From contig JAGVJK010000018.1 of the NCBI GenBank assembly GCA_020051155.1, positions 62,001-126,000 on the forward strand: 64,000 nt of DNA, given 5' to 3'. This document shows positions 1 through 8,062 of the stretch, one piece after another. The notes under the pieces are model-generated. The model ran no database searches, was not told the DNA's origin, and saw only the letters and a program-made list of their open reading frames with translations. Within the stretch, counting starts at the first letter, position 1. Each line of letters begins with the position of its first letter. The position numbers and the translations under genes were made by a program. The stretch comes from Gammaproteobacteria bacterium (GTDB lineage: Bacteria > Pseudomonadota > Gammaproteobacteria > UBA1113).

Positions 1-202
1 CTGTTTTACCAACACCGGTGGGGCCAATCATGAGAATGTTTTTCGGAGAGATTTCATTACTGAGCTCTGGGTTTTCATTCATGATTTGCATACGACGCCA
101 GCGATTACGCAAAGCGATAGCAACCGCGCGTTTTGCTTCTCCTTGGCCAATAATATATTGATCAAGTTCTTTAACAATTTCTCTAGGGGTAAATTCGGGC
201 AT
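1..202 (-). CDS. hslU: HslU ATPase subunit of the HslVU protease (N-terminal part, runs off the window)
   Basis: This is the N-terminal 67 residues of the AAA+ unfoldase that feeds substrates to the HslV peptidase in the cytoplasm. The start [20 protein letters not shown] is the classic HslU N-terminus, and the Walker A motif GPTGVGKT lies right at the window edge, at about residues 60-67. It follows hslV by 11 bp on the same strand, the usual hslVU order. The rest of the gene lies outside the window. Confidence 0.95.
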   Translation of the reverse strand, partial: MPEFTPREIVKELDQYIIGQGEAKRAVAIALRNRWRRMQIMNENPELSNEISPKNILMIGPTGVGKT

Positions 203-213
203 AATGGGATCTC

Positions 214-759
214 TTACTTTTTAGTGTCTAATTCTTCTATCACCAAATTTGTGTTGGTGTAGATACAAATGTTAGCAGCGATATTTAAGCTTTTAACTAC
301 AATGTCGCGCGCGTCCATCTCGGTATTATCTAATAAGGCACGAGCGGCGGATTGTGCAAAGGGGCCGCCTGAGCCAATGGCAATTAAGTTATCCTCTGGC
401 TCGATCACATCACCATTACCAGTGATGATGAGGGAGGTTTCTTTATCGGCAACCGCTAATAGGGCTTCTAAGCGACGCAACATCCGATCGGTTCGCCAAT
501 CTTTAGCTAACTCTACGGCTGCACGGGTCAAATTACCTTGATACATTTCTAATTTGCCTTCAAAGCGCTCAAATAGGGTAAAGGCATCTGCTGTACCGCC
601 TGCAAAGCCAGCAATGATTTGATCTTTATAAAGTCTTCGAACTTTACGGGCATTGCTTTTCATGACTGTGTTGCCTAGGGTCACTTGGCCGTCACCACCG
701 ATAACGACTTTCCCCTCGCGACGAACGGATAAAATGGTTGTTCCTCTGTATTGCTCCAC
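214..759 (-). CDS. hslV: HslV, proteolytic subunit of the HslVU (ClpQY) protease
   Basis: Cytoplasmic threonine peptidase that forms a dodecamer and degrades proteins unfolded by HslU. The protein is 181 aa. The conserved GTTILSVRR segment places the catalytic threonine at residue 7, exposed after propeptide removal. [14 protein letters not shown] and [13 protein letters not shown] match the family closely. The start is GTG, preceded by AGAGGA at suitable spacing. It is upstream of hslU in an apparent operon. Intact, with no anomaly seen. Confidence 0.96.
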   Translation of the reverse strand: MEQYRGTTILSVRREGKVVIGGDGQVTLGNTVMKSNARKVRRLYKDQIIAGFAGGTADAFTLFERFEGKLEMYQGNLTRAAVELAKDWRTDRMLRRLEALLAVADKETSLIITGNGDVIEPEDNLIAIGSGGPFAQSAARALLDNTEMDARDIVVKSLNIAANICIYTNTNLVIEELDTKK

Positions 760-821
760 AGGGTTGTCCTCTTTTGATTAAAATAAGCGCCTAATGTATA
801 GATCTTGGGGAAAATTTCAAG

Positions 822-2975
822 TTATTCCATAAAGGATAAATTAGCATAGGCAATCACCAGCCATTTACTGCCTTCTTTATCAAATTTCACCTGTGCTCGA
901 GTATGAGCGCCTTGGCCTTCAAAATTGGTGATGGTGCCGTAGCCGAATGAGGGATGTTTGACTCGTTGTCCTAGATGAAAACCGCTTTCATCTTCAACAT
1001 GTCTCCTCGCCGGTACTGCATGACTCTTCTGCCGCACACGAATATCTTGTACATACTTTTGTGGGATATCACGAATAAAGCGTGAAGGACGATGATAACT
1101 TTCGCTACCATGTAACCGTCGAACTTCCGCGCAGGTCAATACTAATTTCTTCATCGCGCGTGTCATCGCCACATAAAATAACCGCCGCTCTTCCTCTAAA
1201 CGCAATGGATCATCCTCCGATAAATAATGAGGAAATAAACCTTCTTCCATGCCTGCGACAATCACAAAGGGAAATTCTAAACCCTTCGCTGAATGCATCG
1301 TCATCATTTGCACGCAATCGGTGAACGCTTCTGCTTGTGTGTCTCCGCTTTCTAAAGCAACGTGAGATAAGAAAGCGGTTAAGGGTGACATGGATTCTTG
1401 ATGAGGATCCGGAGAAAATTGATTAGCTGCTTGAATCAATTCTTCCAAGTTTTCTACTCGCGATTGTCCTTTATCCGTTTTATCTGCGCGATGGTGATCC
1501 ATCAAGCCGGTCCTTGTTAAAACTTGTTCGATGATATCTTTTAAATGAAGATCGCGAGTGGTTTGTGTCAACTCTTCAATTAAATTTGCAAATCCTTGTA
1601 GCGCATTGGTAGCGCGTGCCGATAAACGGTGTTGCTGGATGACCCCTATCATAGCTGCCCATAACGAACTTTGCTGCTCTCGAGCAAATTCGCGAATATC
1701 CATCAATGTGCGTTCACCAATCCCGCGGACTGGTAAGTTGATCACGCGTTCAAATGCGGGATCATCATCACGTCCCACTAACAAACGTAAATAAGCAAGT
1801 GCATCTTTAATTTCAGCACGTTCAAAGAATCGCAATCCGCCATAAATACGATAGGGGATACGTTCTAATAATAAGGCTTCCTCCAGCGCACGAGATTGTG
1901 CATTGGAGCGATATAAAATTGCAATCTCTTGTCGCGCATGACCGTCTTCCAACCAACGTTTAATTTGATGCGCGATAAACCGCGCTTCATCGATTTCATT
2001 AAAGCCGCCATACAAACCAATGGCTTCGCCTTCTTCGCCCGTTGACCAAAGATTTTTACCAAGACGCTGACTATTATGAGCAATCATGGCATTTGCTGCT
2101 TGTAAGATCACATTGGTGGATCGATAATTTTGCTCTAAACGCACTACTTGTGCATTTGGAAAATCCTCTGTGAAACGTTGCAAGTTTTCTATTTTCGCAC
2201 CACGCCAACCGTAAATCGATTGATCATCATCACCCACCACCATCACATTGTTATGCTGACCCGCTAACATGCGTATCCATGCATATTGGATCGGATTGGT
2301 ATCCTGAAATTCATCTACTAAAATATGACGAAAGCGTTGTTGATAATGGGCTAATATATCGGGGCAACGTAGCCATATTTCGTGACTACGTAATAACAAT
2401 TCTGCGAAATCAACCAAGCCACCTTGTGCGCAAGCGCTTTCGTACGCTGTATAAACCTTTACTAAAGTTTTTGTGACGGGATCATCGAGTTCATCAATGT
2501 GCTCTGGTCGCAATCCTTCATCTTTTTTACCATTGATGAACCACTGAATATTTTTCGGGGACCATTGTTTTTCATCTAAATTCAAAGTTTTTAATAAGCG
2601 TCGAATTAAACGATATTGATCTTCACTATCTAAGATTTGAAAATTTTCTTTTAATCCTGCTTCTTGCCAATGTCTGCGCAACAGGCGATGGGCTAAACCA
2701 TGAAAAGTGCCAATCCACATGCTTTGTGCGGAATAAGATAATAAAGATTCGATCCGGCTACGCATTTCACCAGCTGCTTTATTGGTAAAGGTTACCGCTA
2801 AGATATTGTGAGGTGACGCAGATTCTTTTTGCAATAACCAAGCGATGCGATGCACTAACACACGCGTCTTTCCCGAACCTGCACCGGCTAAAATTAATTG
2901 ATGACCGCAAGGCGCCGTCACTGCGGCTTGTTGCGCTGGATTTAAATGGCGGATCAAATCGTTCATGGCTGGCAT
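822..2975 (-). CDS. uvrD: UvrD, DNA helicase II
   Basis: Superfamily 1A 3'-5' helicase acting in nucleotide excision repair and mismatch repair, and in removing RecA filaments. At 717 aa it is near the length of E. coli UvrD (720). Motifs seen: Walker A GAGSGKTR (residues 31-38), motif Ia VTFTNKAAGEM (61-71), Walker B DEFQDT (221-226), motif III QSIYGWRG (252-259), and HSAKGLEFPFVIVAG plus VAMTRA in the C-terminal half. The last 50 residues (LGQRVKHPSFGYGTI) are the UvrD-type Tudor-like domain that binds RNA polymerase, which separates it from Rep. A second in-frame ATG lies three codons in, so the exact start is uncertain. It is transcribed alone, 62 bp before hslV. Confidence 0.95.
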   Translation of the reverse strand: MPAMNDLIRHLNPAQQAAVTAPCGHQLILAGAGSGKTRVLVHRIAWLLQKESASPHNILAVTFTNKAAGEMRSRIESLLSYSAQSMWIGTFHGLAHRLLRRHWQEAGLKENFQILDSEDQYRLIRRLLKTLNLDEKQWSPKNIQWFINGKKDEGLRPEHIDELDDPVTKTLVKVYTAYESACAQGGLVDFAELLLRSHEIWLRCPDILAHYQQRFRHILVDEFQDTNPIQYAWIRMLAGQHNNVMVVGDDDQSIYGWRGAKIENLQRFTEDFPNAQVVRLEQNYRSTNVILQAANAMIAHNSQRLGKNLWSTGEEGEAIGLYGGFNEIDEARFIAHQIKRWLEDGHARQEIAILYRSNAQSRALEEALLLERIPYRIYGGLRFFERAEIKDALAYLRLLVGRDDDPAFERVINLPVRGIGERTLMDIREFAREQQSSLWAAMIGVIQQHRLSARATNALQGFANLIEELTQTTRDLHLKDIIEQVLTRTGLMDHHRADKTDKGQSRVENLEELIQAANQFSPDPHQESMSPLTAFLSHVALESGDTQAEAFTDCVQMMTMHSAKGLEFPFVIVAGMEEGLFPHYLSEDDPLRLEEERRLFYVAMTRAMKKLVLTCAEVRRLHGSESYHRPSRFIRDIPQKYVQDIRVRQKSHAVPARRHVEDESGFHLGQRVKHPSFGYGTITNFEGQGAHTRAQVKFDKEGSKWLVIAYANLSFME

Positions 2976-3008
2976 TGTAGCGAAATGGGGGAGGGATTAC
3001 AAAGTTAA

Positions 3009-3845
3009 TTAAGAGTTTTTTCTAGGCCTTATTGCACTTGCCGGCATTACATCTAAGCTTGTTTCTTCAGAAACTCCTTCTTCTTCACTTTGAGAGAAAT
3101 CTGATTCATCATCAACAGGAGCTGCCATAAAATCGCGGCTACTCGATGCAGATGCAGGTGTTGGAGCAGAAGAAGGTGCGCTTGCTACCCTGGCTCTGCG
3201 AGATCTCTCTAAGTCATAAATCTTCTGAGGCCACGCCGTTATCTCTGCCACATCATGGTCTGTCGCAGAAAAACTAGGACACCATTTCCCATAGAAATAT
3301 TTTAGATAACGAGCATAATCACTTTCAAGTAAGGCATCTTTTCCAATAGCAAATAATTCACTTAATAAAAGAATTTTCTCTGCTTTTGTGCCAAGATGAT
3401 CATCTAACAATAACTTCATGGCTGAGATCAGCAACTTACGAAAAACACTAATAAGCTCACTATATTCAAGCTGCCCTCCAGATTCCTTAGCCCGCAGCGG
3501 GCGAACTTCGGCTAAAGCCTTCTCAACATACTCGCGCTGTTTTTTAGTATTTTCATTGGACTCAAGCACAGTAGCAAACTTCAAATGATTATCCAAATAC
3601 GCGGCTAACCATATTAAAGGCTCCAAATCTTTCGATTTATATTGTCCACAACTCACGGGGAGTAATGGTTTAGAGGGGATGGTTTCATAATAGGACGGTA
3701 AATAACGCTCTTTCCTAGAATTAGTACCAGGTAATACTGCATCTTCCCCGGCATGGATAGGTGGCGGCTGCGGCAAAGCATGACTCTGAAATGCTGACCC
3801 ACTAGCCATCGAGCGCTTACTGAAAAACCCACGTTTACCAAACAT
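3009..3845 (-). CDS. Hypothetical protein with acidic, Ser/Pro-rich C-terminus; candidate secreted effector
   Basis: Not recognised as a known family. The protein is 278 aa with no signal peptide or clear membrane segment. Residues about 70-210 look helical and globular. Residues about 215-240 are an Ala/Ser/Pro linker (SAPSSAPTPASASSS), followed by a strongly acidic tail (DDESDFSQSEEEGVSEE) and a basic end. Glu-rich C-terminal blocks of this kind are a known feature of Dot/Icm type IV effectors in Legionella, so an effector role is plausible but inferred. The ATG is preceded by AGAGG with a T-rich spacer. The neighbours (fold-back repeats, hipBA remnant) indicate accessory DNA. Confidence 0.7.
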   Translation of the reverse strand: MFGKRGFFSKRSMASGSAFQSHALPQPPPIHAGEDAVLPGTNSRKERYLPSYYETIPSKPLLPVSCGQYKSKDLEPLIWLAAYLDNHLKFATVLESNENTKKQREYVEKALAEVRPLRAKESGGQLEYSELISVFRKLLISAMKLLLDDHLGTKAEKILLLSELFAIGKDALLESDYARYLKYFYGKWCPSFSATDHDVAEITAWPQKIYDLERSRRARVASAPSSAPTPASASSSRDFMAAPVDDESDFSQSEEEGVSEETSLDVMPASAIRPRKNS

Positions 3846-3930
3846 AAAAAACCTCTTTATACTATTCGCTGATCAATTAATAACATAACACTTATCTTTA
3901 ATTAGGCAAACTCAAATCTTCGATGAAGGA

Positions 3931-3983
3931 TATACCGCCTATTCCAATGCCAGAAAATCGCATCTTCATTGGCGAGCGGTATA
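3931..3983. repeat. Short palindromic element, TATACCGC...GCGGTATA family (copy 1)
   Basis: A 53-bp fold-back whose ends are TATACCGC and GCGGTATA, with an inner CCAATG/CATTGG pair. The ends match the larger element at 4202-4385 and solo ends at 32744-32770 and 53702-53715, so this is a dispersed family. No coding capacity. Confidence 0.7.
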
Positions 3984-4201
3984 AATCAATAAAAAGTTTC
4001 CCGTAAATCTGTACAAATATACCAGTCGACTATGTAATTTGTACAAGTTCACAATGGAAGAATACTCATGTGGATCCCGCGACCCTTATCTCAAGGGACT
4101 GTTATTTATACGGGTGACACTAGTATGATCAGAAAAGATATTCACATCTTACCATGGCATGATCTTGATACTGTAACTGACGATCGCTAACGTATTAGCA
4201 A

Positions 4202-4385
4202 TATACCGCTCGTACCTTAAGATGCGAATCTAGCACTTTGCCCTGACAGTCATCTTGCAACGATTGTCAATCGCAAAAATCCTCATGTGGGGTCAGCCAC
4301 ACTGCGGTTTTTGCTCAATCCAATCGTTGCAATCTAACCGCCATGGCTGTGTGCTAGATTCGCATCTTGAGGTACGAGCGGTATA
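4202..4385. repeat. Large fold-back (MITE-like) element, TATACCGCTCG family (copy 2)
   Basis: 184 bp with near-perfect 35-bp terminal inverted repeats: 4202-4236 begins TATACCGCTCGTACC and 4351-4385 is its complement with one mismatch. Inside are further nested inverted pairs (GCAACGATTG with CAATCGTTGC, and GCAAAAA with TTTTTGC), so the whole element could fold into one long stem. It encodes no protein. Together with copy 1 it fills most of the 690-bp gap between the 278-aa gene and hipB; I see no gene in the rest of that gap (3984-4201). Confidence 0.8.
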
Positions 4386-4411
4386 GACGGACCTTTATCA
4401 ACCTTAACTAA

Positions 4412-4530
4412 AATCCTATTACAGTAGGATTTTACTAGATTATTATTGTTTTTTAAGATTAATCCTACTATATTAGGATTAATTGGTAGTTAAATCTAAA
4501 TCTATCGATTAAGTCTACTGCAATAGGATT
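4412..4530 (+). promoter_or_regulatory. hipB promoter with three HipB-type operators
   Basis: Three copies of AATCC-TAnTnnAnTA-GGATT lie at 4412-4431, 4461-4480 and 4511-4530 (first half-site of the third is AAGTC). Start-to-start spacing is 49 and 50 bp, close to five helical turns. A likely sigma-70 promoter has -35 TTGTTT (4446-4451), a 17-bp spacer and -10 TATATT (4469-4474). The -10 lies inside the middle operator. The third operator ends 2 bp before the hipB ATG and contains the AGGA ribosome-binding site. E. coli HipB sites are TATCC-N8-GGATA, so the half-sites agree but the spacer here is 10 bp. Autorepression is the natural reading. Confidence 0.8.
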
Positions 4531-4532
4531 AT

Positions 4533-4814
4533 ATGGCTAAGCAAATTAAAAAATTAGAGACCCCCAATCTTCAACAGCCACTAACCGTGGAATTGTTAGG
4601 AAAGGCTATAAAAGCACGCCGAACTCAAAGTGACTTGCGGTTAGAGGACGCAGCTGCTTTATGTGGCGTCGCTAAAGAAACATTTATGAAAATTGAGCAT
4701 GGACAACCAAGCTGTCAATTAGCAAGTGTCTTACAAATTTGTTCTGGTTTAGGAATCAATCTTTTTATAAAACCATGGGTAGAGAATAATGAGGGCGAAA
4801 ATGACTGGAGATAA
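4533..4814 (+). CDS. hipB: HipB-like XRE-family antitoxin/repressor
   Basis: 93 aa. The central region IKARRTQSDLRLEDAAALCG and KIEHGQPSCQLASVLQICSGLG is a Cro/CI-type helix-turn-helix spanning about residues 25-80. Proteins of this type bind and neutralise the HipA kinase and repress their own operon. The ATG begins 2 bp after the third of three palindromic operators, and the RBS (AGGA) is inside that operator. It overlaps the downstream hipA-like gene, as in other hipBA loci. The protein appears complete. Its toxin partner is truncated, so it may persist only as a transcription factor. Confidence 0.85.
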   Translation: MAKQIKKLETPNLQQPLTVELLGKAIKARRTQSDLRLEDAAALCGVAKETFMKIEHGQPSCQLASVLQICSGLGINLFIKPWVENNEGENDWR

Positions 4815-5721
4815 GCAGCTCTTAGATGTTTATCTAGGCGGGATTCAAATAGCTAATATTGCGCTTGTCGAAGATCAATTATATTGGAGTTATAACGAAA
4901 ATTGGCAAAAGACTGGTTACGCTATTTCTCCTCATCTACCTTTGCATGAAGAGATTTCACCATTAAACGTCCAGCGGTTTTTGCGAAATTTATTACCTGA
5001 AGGAAATCCTTTAGAAATATTAGTTAATAGTTTTCATTTAAGTAAATCTAATACCTTTGGACTTGTTCGCACCTTAGGATTGGATATACCTGGCGCATTA
5101 GTGATATTGCCACCAAATCAACTAATTCCTAATCAAGCTAATTTTCGATTAATAACTGATGAAGAATTAGAAGAGCGTTTGAATCTTAACGACCCCTATA
5201 GCTTAATCATTTGGGATGGGAAACCGCGTCTTTCAGTTGCTGGGGTACAGGATAAAATTAACGTAGTGCTCAACAAAAAAAAGCAACTTGGTTTTGGAGA
5301 AGGTAGCCTGTGTTCTACCCATATTCTTAAATTTGAAAAACAAAAATTATCTTATTTAGTATTAAATGAATGTTTAAGTATGCAGCTTGCTAAAAACTGT
5401 GGATTGAATGTTGCTAAAGTTCAAATGCAGCGTTTTGGTCCATATCCCGCTTTATTGGTAGAACGTTTTGATCGGAAATTAATTACCAATAATATAGTGC
5501 AACGACGCCATGTAATAGATGGTTGTCAGGCGTTGAATTTACCTCCTGAATATAAGTATGAGCAAAACCTTGGAAATGATCGAGATGTGGCGCATATAAG
5601 AGATGGTGTAAGTTTGCCTAAGCTTTTTAATTTCGCAAATCAAGGATCAACCCTTTCTGAATATTTAATTGCGGATACATTTCACGAAAACGCGCAATTC
5701 CTCGCGCATCCTTTTGCTTGA
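4801..5721 (+). pseudogene. hipA: HipA-like Ser/Thr kinase toxin, C-terminally truncated
   Basis: HipA kinases phosphorylate glutamyl-tRNA synthetase in the E. coli model and cause dormancy. About 306 aa are encoded here, against about 440 in full-length HipA. The N-terminal subdomain (RFLRNLLPEGNP), the Gly-rich SVAGVQDKINV region, ILKFEK and LLVERFDRK are present. The reading frame ends soon after LPKLFNFANQG with an unrelated tail (HENAQFLAHPFA), so the catalytic loop (family motif NxDxHxKN) and metal-binding Asp are missing. The truncation coincides with two perfect hairpins at 5712-5800. I chose ATG 4801 because AGGG sits 5 bp upstream; ATG 4789 is the alternative. It is probably kinase-dead but may still bind HipB. 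Confidence 0.75.
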
Positions 5722-5756
5722 ATTTTAGTGATAGCATCATCAAAATTCAAGCAAAA
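5712..5756. terminator. Perfect hairpin spanning the truncated hipA stop codon
   Basis: 15-bp perfect arms (TTTTGCTTGAATTTT at 5712-5726 and its complement at 5742-5756) with a 15-nt loop that itself contains TGAT/ATCA. The stop codon of the truncated hipA gene lies in the left arm. A short T run follows about 10 nt later. It could act as a terminator or be part of the element that truncated hipA. Confidence 0.5.
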
Positions 5757-5769
5757 ATCCGTTTTTGGC

Positions 5770-5800
5770 CGAATTCTGATGATCACATCATCAGAATTCG
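5770..5800. terminator. Perfect short hairpin between convergent genes
   Basis: 14-bp perfect arms (CGAATTCTGATGAT and its complement) around a 3-nt loop, located 10 bp beyond the stop codon of the minus-strand gene at 5811. It lies between two convergent genes and could serve as a bidirectional terminator. It shares the TGATGAT/ATCATCA core with the adjacent hairpin at 5712-5756, which suggests a related origin. Confidence 0.5.
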
Positions 5801-5810
5801 AGGAAAAATG

Positions 5811-6332
5811 CTATTGTAGCTGAGCAGATACGATAGCTGTTTTCATTTTTTGTAGTGTATCCTCTGGTACAACCTTTGGGTCCGCAGCATAGATCATCGA
5901 ATAATTTCCATCGGGCATATTAAATGACTTAATCACTTGCCAAAGATCCTTACCATTTGGACACCCGGTCATGGAGGTCGTATAGATAATGACGTCTTTT
6001 TTTGAAGTAATCATCTGCGAACTATTCTGGCGACAGGGAATCACTTTATGTTGGTTCAACACAATTTGCATTGCATTCTGCAAAGGCGTCTTATCACCCA
6101 AGGTAAAACCCATCTGTAGGTTTTGAGGATATCCTGACGTAGACGAGGATGGCAGATAGGTTTTCGTGTAACCCGTAGCGTCTTGCTGATTACCCGCTAA
6201 TCGCCAATGCATGGATTGCGGCAATTGGATGTTATAGTTGTAATGACCTGTTGCAGGATTAGATGCAAAGGCGTGACCAATAAATGCTATTAAGCCGACC
6301 GATATAAAGATAAGAATGTTTATTAAGCGCAT
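5811..6332 (-). CDS. Secreted hypothetical protein
   Basis: 173 aa, family not recognised. The N-terminus MRLINILIFISVGLIAFIGHAFA is a clear Sec signal peptide with cleavage expected after HAFA. The mature part contains a single pair of cysteines (IPCRQN and TGCPNG) that could form a disulfide. I chose ATG 6332 because GAGG lies 9 bp upstream; an upstream TTG extension would bury that RBS inside the gene. Predicted periplasmic or exported. No operon partner. Confidence 0.75.
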   Translation of the reverse strand: MRLINILIFISVGLIAFIGHAFASNPATGHYNYNIQLPQSMHWRLAGNQQDATGYTKTYLPSSSTSGYPQNLQMGFTLGDKTPLQNAMQIVLNQHKVIPCRQNSSQMITSKKDVIIYTTSMTGCPNGKDLWQVIKSFNMPDGNYSMIYAADPKVVPEDTLQKMKTAIVSAQLQ

Positions 6333-6563
6333 TGCGTATAACCTCTTTTTAAACAACTGTTTGTGATCTCAATGTTATTATTTTATAGCGCCAGCTGGTT
6401 TATTAATAAACCAGACTTAGCGCGACATTATTGACTTCAATAACGCCTGTTGTCAACTAACCCGCTCGACTTACCGCCGATGAAGCTATACCAATCATTC
6501 TCGTTACAGACCCAAATTTGTTGAGCTAATGGGCTGTATTTGTGCAAATTTTTAAAAAAATGT

Positions 6564-6569
6564 TATAAT
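6564..6569 (+). promoter_or_regulatory. -10 element upstream of the AbiE-type module
   Basis: Perfect TATAAT at 6564-6569 with a weak TTGTGC (6540-6545) 18 bp upstream. It lies 31 bp before the antitoxin ATG, preceded by an A/T-rich stretch. It is the only good promoter match in the 6357-6600 gap. Confidence 0.5.
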
Positions 6570-6600
6570 TTATATGTCCATTGTTGGCTAAGGATTGATC

Positions 6601-7011
6601 ATGAAAGTAGAGTTCAAAAAAAGCATTACATTCAAGGTATTAAAACGCATTGATACCCTTTCGGGGGATATTGTTTTGCGTTCTGATGTTGCAAATATTG
6701 CCGCACCCCGCCAAATTAGCCGCGCCTTAGACCGCCTTGTAGAAAAAAAGTATCTGGCAAGACTCGGCTATGGTGTATATGCCAAGTTGGCTCATTCTAA
6801 GGTTGCTCAAACAACCTATCTCAAAGAAGGAGTTCTCCCAACCATGCGAGCAGCGCTAAATCGCCTTAATGTTCGCTGGGAACCATCCCCTGAAGAGCGC
6901 GATTACCAAGCAGGGCGAACAACACAAATCCCAGTTAATCCAACTACAAAATTAAAAGATAGGTTTCGTCGACAATTGCGTTACCGCGGAATGGAACTAA
7001 CACGTGGTTAA
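6601..7011 (+). CDS. AbiEi-type antitoxin (DUF6088-like, type IV toxin-antitoxin)
   Basis: 136 aa. The N-terminal half (residues about 20-60: DIVLRSDVANIAAPRQISRA, LDRLVEKKYLARLGYGVYAK) is the winged-helix domain typical of AbiEi-like antitoxins, which repress their own operon and counteract the toxin. It overlaps the downstream nucleotidyltransferase toxin by 8 nt, the normal arrangement. I start at ATG 6601 because AAGGA ends 6 bp upstream; an in-frame TTG at 6595 is less likely. Confidence 0.8.
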   Translation: MKVEFKKSITFKVLKRIDTLSGDIVLRSDVANIAAPRQISRALDRLVEKKYLARLGYGVYAKLAHSKVAQTTYLKEGVLPTMRAALNRLNVRWEPSPEERDYQAGRTTQIPVNPTTKLKDRFRRQLRYRGMELTRG

Positions 7012-7972
7012 ACCTCTCAATCCAGAACAGTTAAAAGAGCTGGTTTCTATTACATCCGAAAGATTGAGTATCAAATCTCCAGCGATCATTGAAAAAGATT
7101 ATTACGTTACTCACATTATTAACTGCCTTGCAAACCTTGAGAATGAATACTTCAGGCTAATATTTTCTGGCGGAACATGCTTAGCCAAGGCACACAAAAT
7201 CGTTAAGCGCATGTCAGAAGATATCGATTTTAAGATTCAAATTAAACATCATGATAAAATATTTAGTAAGAATCATCTACTAAAGGAATTAAAAAAGTTC
7301 CGCTCTCAAATCATATTATCACTGACACTTCCCGATTTAATCATCAGCAATCATGCCGTGCGAAATGAAGGACAATACTTGCGTGTTGAATTAGCTTATC
7401 CTGCCTTATTTACTGTTAGCGATGCTTTAAGACCACACCTCTTGCTGGAATTCACATTGTCCGATGTTCGTCTTCCAACTGAAAATCTAACTATTAACAC
7501 CATTATTGAAGATGCTATTAAAATAGATGCTATCTTCTTACCTTCCTTTATCTGTTGCATTTCAACTGATGAGACCGCTATTGAAAAATGGGTTAGCTTA
7601 ACACGCCGTATCGCAGCCATTGACCGTGCTTGCCACTATGATGACTCTACGTTAGTTCGACATATTTACGATCTTAATGCCATTAGACAGGCTGAGAGAA
7701 TTGGCGAAGATTTTTTTAACTTGGCAAATATAATCGTTAACTGCGATGCTAAACAATTTAAAAACCAACATCAAGAATACTTCAATAACCCTAGTATTGA
7801 AATTCAAAGATCATTGGAAATTTTAAGCACTAACATGATCTGGAAAGAGCGTTACCAAAGGTTTATTGATTCGATGGTATATGAAAAAATCTCCATGATC
7901 GATTACCATACTGCTATACATCACTTAGCAAACCTCAGCAAAAAAATTCTTAGCGACTTGATGTATGCTTAG
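7004..7972 (+). CDS. AbiEii/AbiGii-type nucleotidyltransferase toxin
   Basis: 322 aa, GTG start inside the antitoxin stop region. The segment FSGGTCLAKAH followed by RMSEDIDFKI is the signature of the AbiEii-type nucleotidyltransferase fold (GG motif, then SxDIDF with the two metal-binding Asp residues), at about residues 55-80. An upstream IIEKDYYVTH motif is also typical. Relatives transfer nucleotides to tRNA and act in abortive phage defence. No frameshift or motif loss seen, so the toxin could be active. Paired with the winged-helix antitoxin directly upstream. Confidence 0.85.
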   Translation: MVKPLNPEQLKELVSITSERLSIKSPAIIEKDYYVTHIINCLANLENEYFRLIFSGGTCLAKAHKIVKRMSEDIDFKIQIKHHDKIFSKNHLLKELKKFRSQIILSLTLPDLIISNHAVRNEGQYLRVELAYPALFTVSDALRPHLLLEFTLSDVRLPTENLTINTIIEDAIKIDAIFLPSFICCISTDETAIEKWVSLTRRIAAIDRACHYDDSTLVRHIYDLNAIRQAERIGEDFFNLANIIVNCDAKQFKNQHQEYFNNPSIEIQRSLEILSTNMIWKERYQRFIDSMVYEKISMIDYHTAIHHLANLSKKILSDLMYA

Positions 7973-8062
7973 AACACAGAATGTCTCTTCTTGCATTTCG
8001 TATTTAGATAAATTGCTTGATCAAAACACCTATGTTAGTCTGCTTCAAAAAATAAGGTTACT

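Noticed and set aside
4021..4200. Possible decayed gene between the two TATACCGC elements
   Set aside because: No reading frame of useful length or recognisable motif; treated as non-coding.
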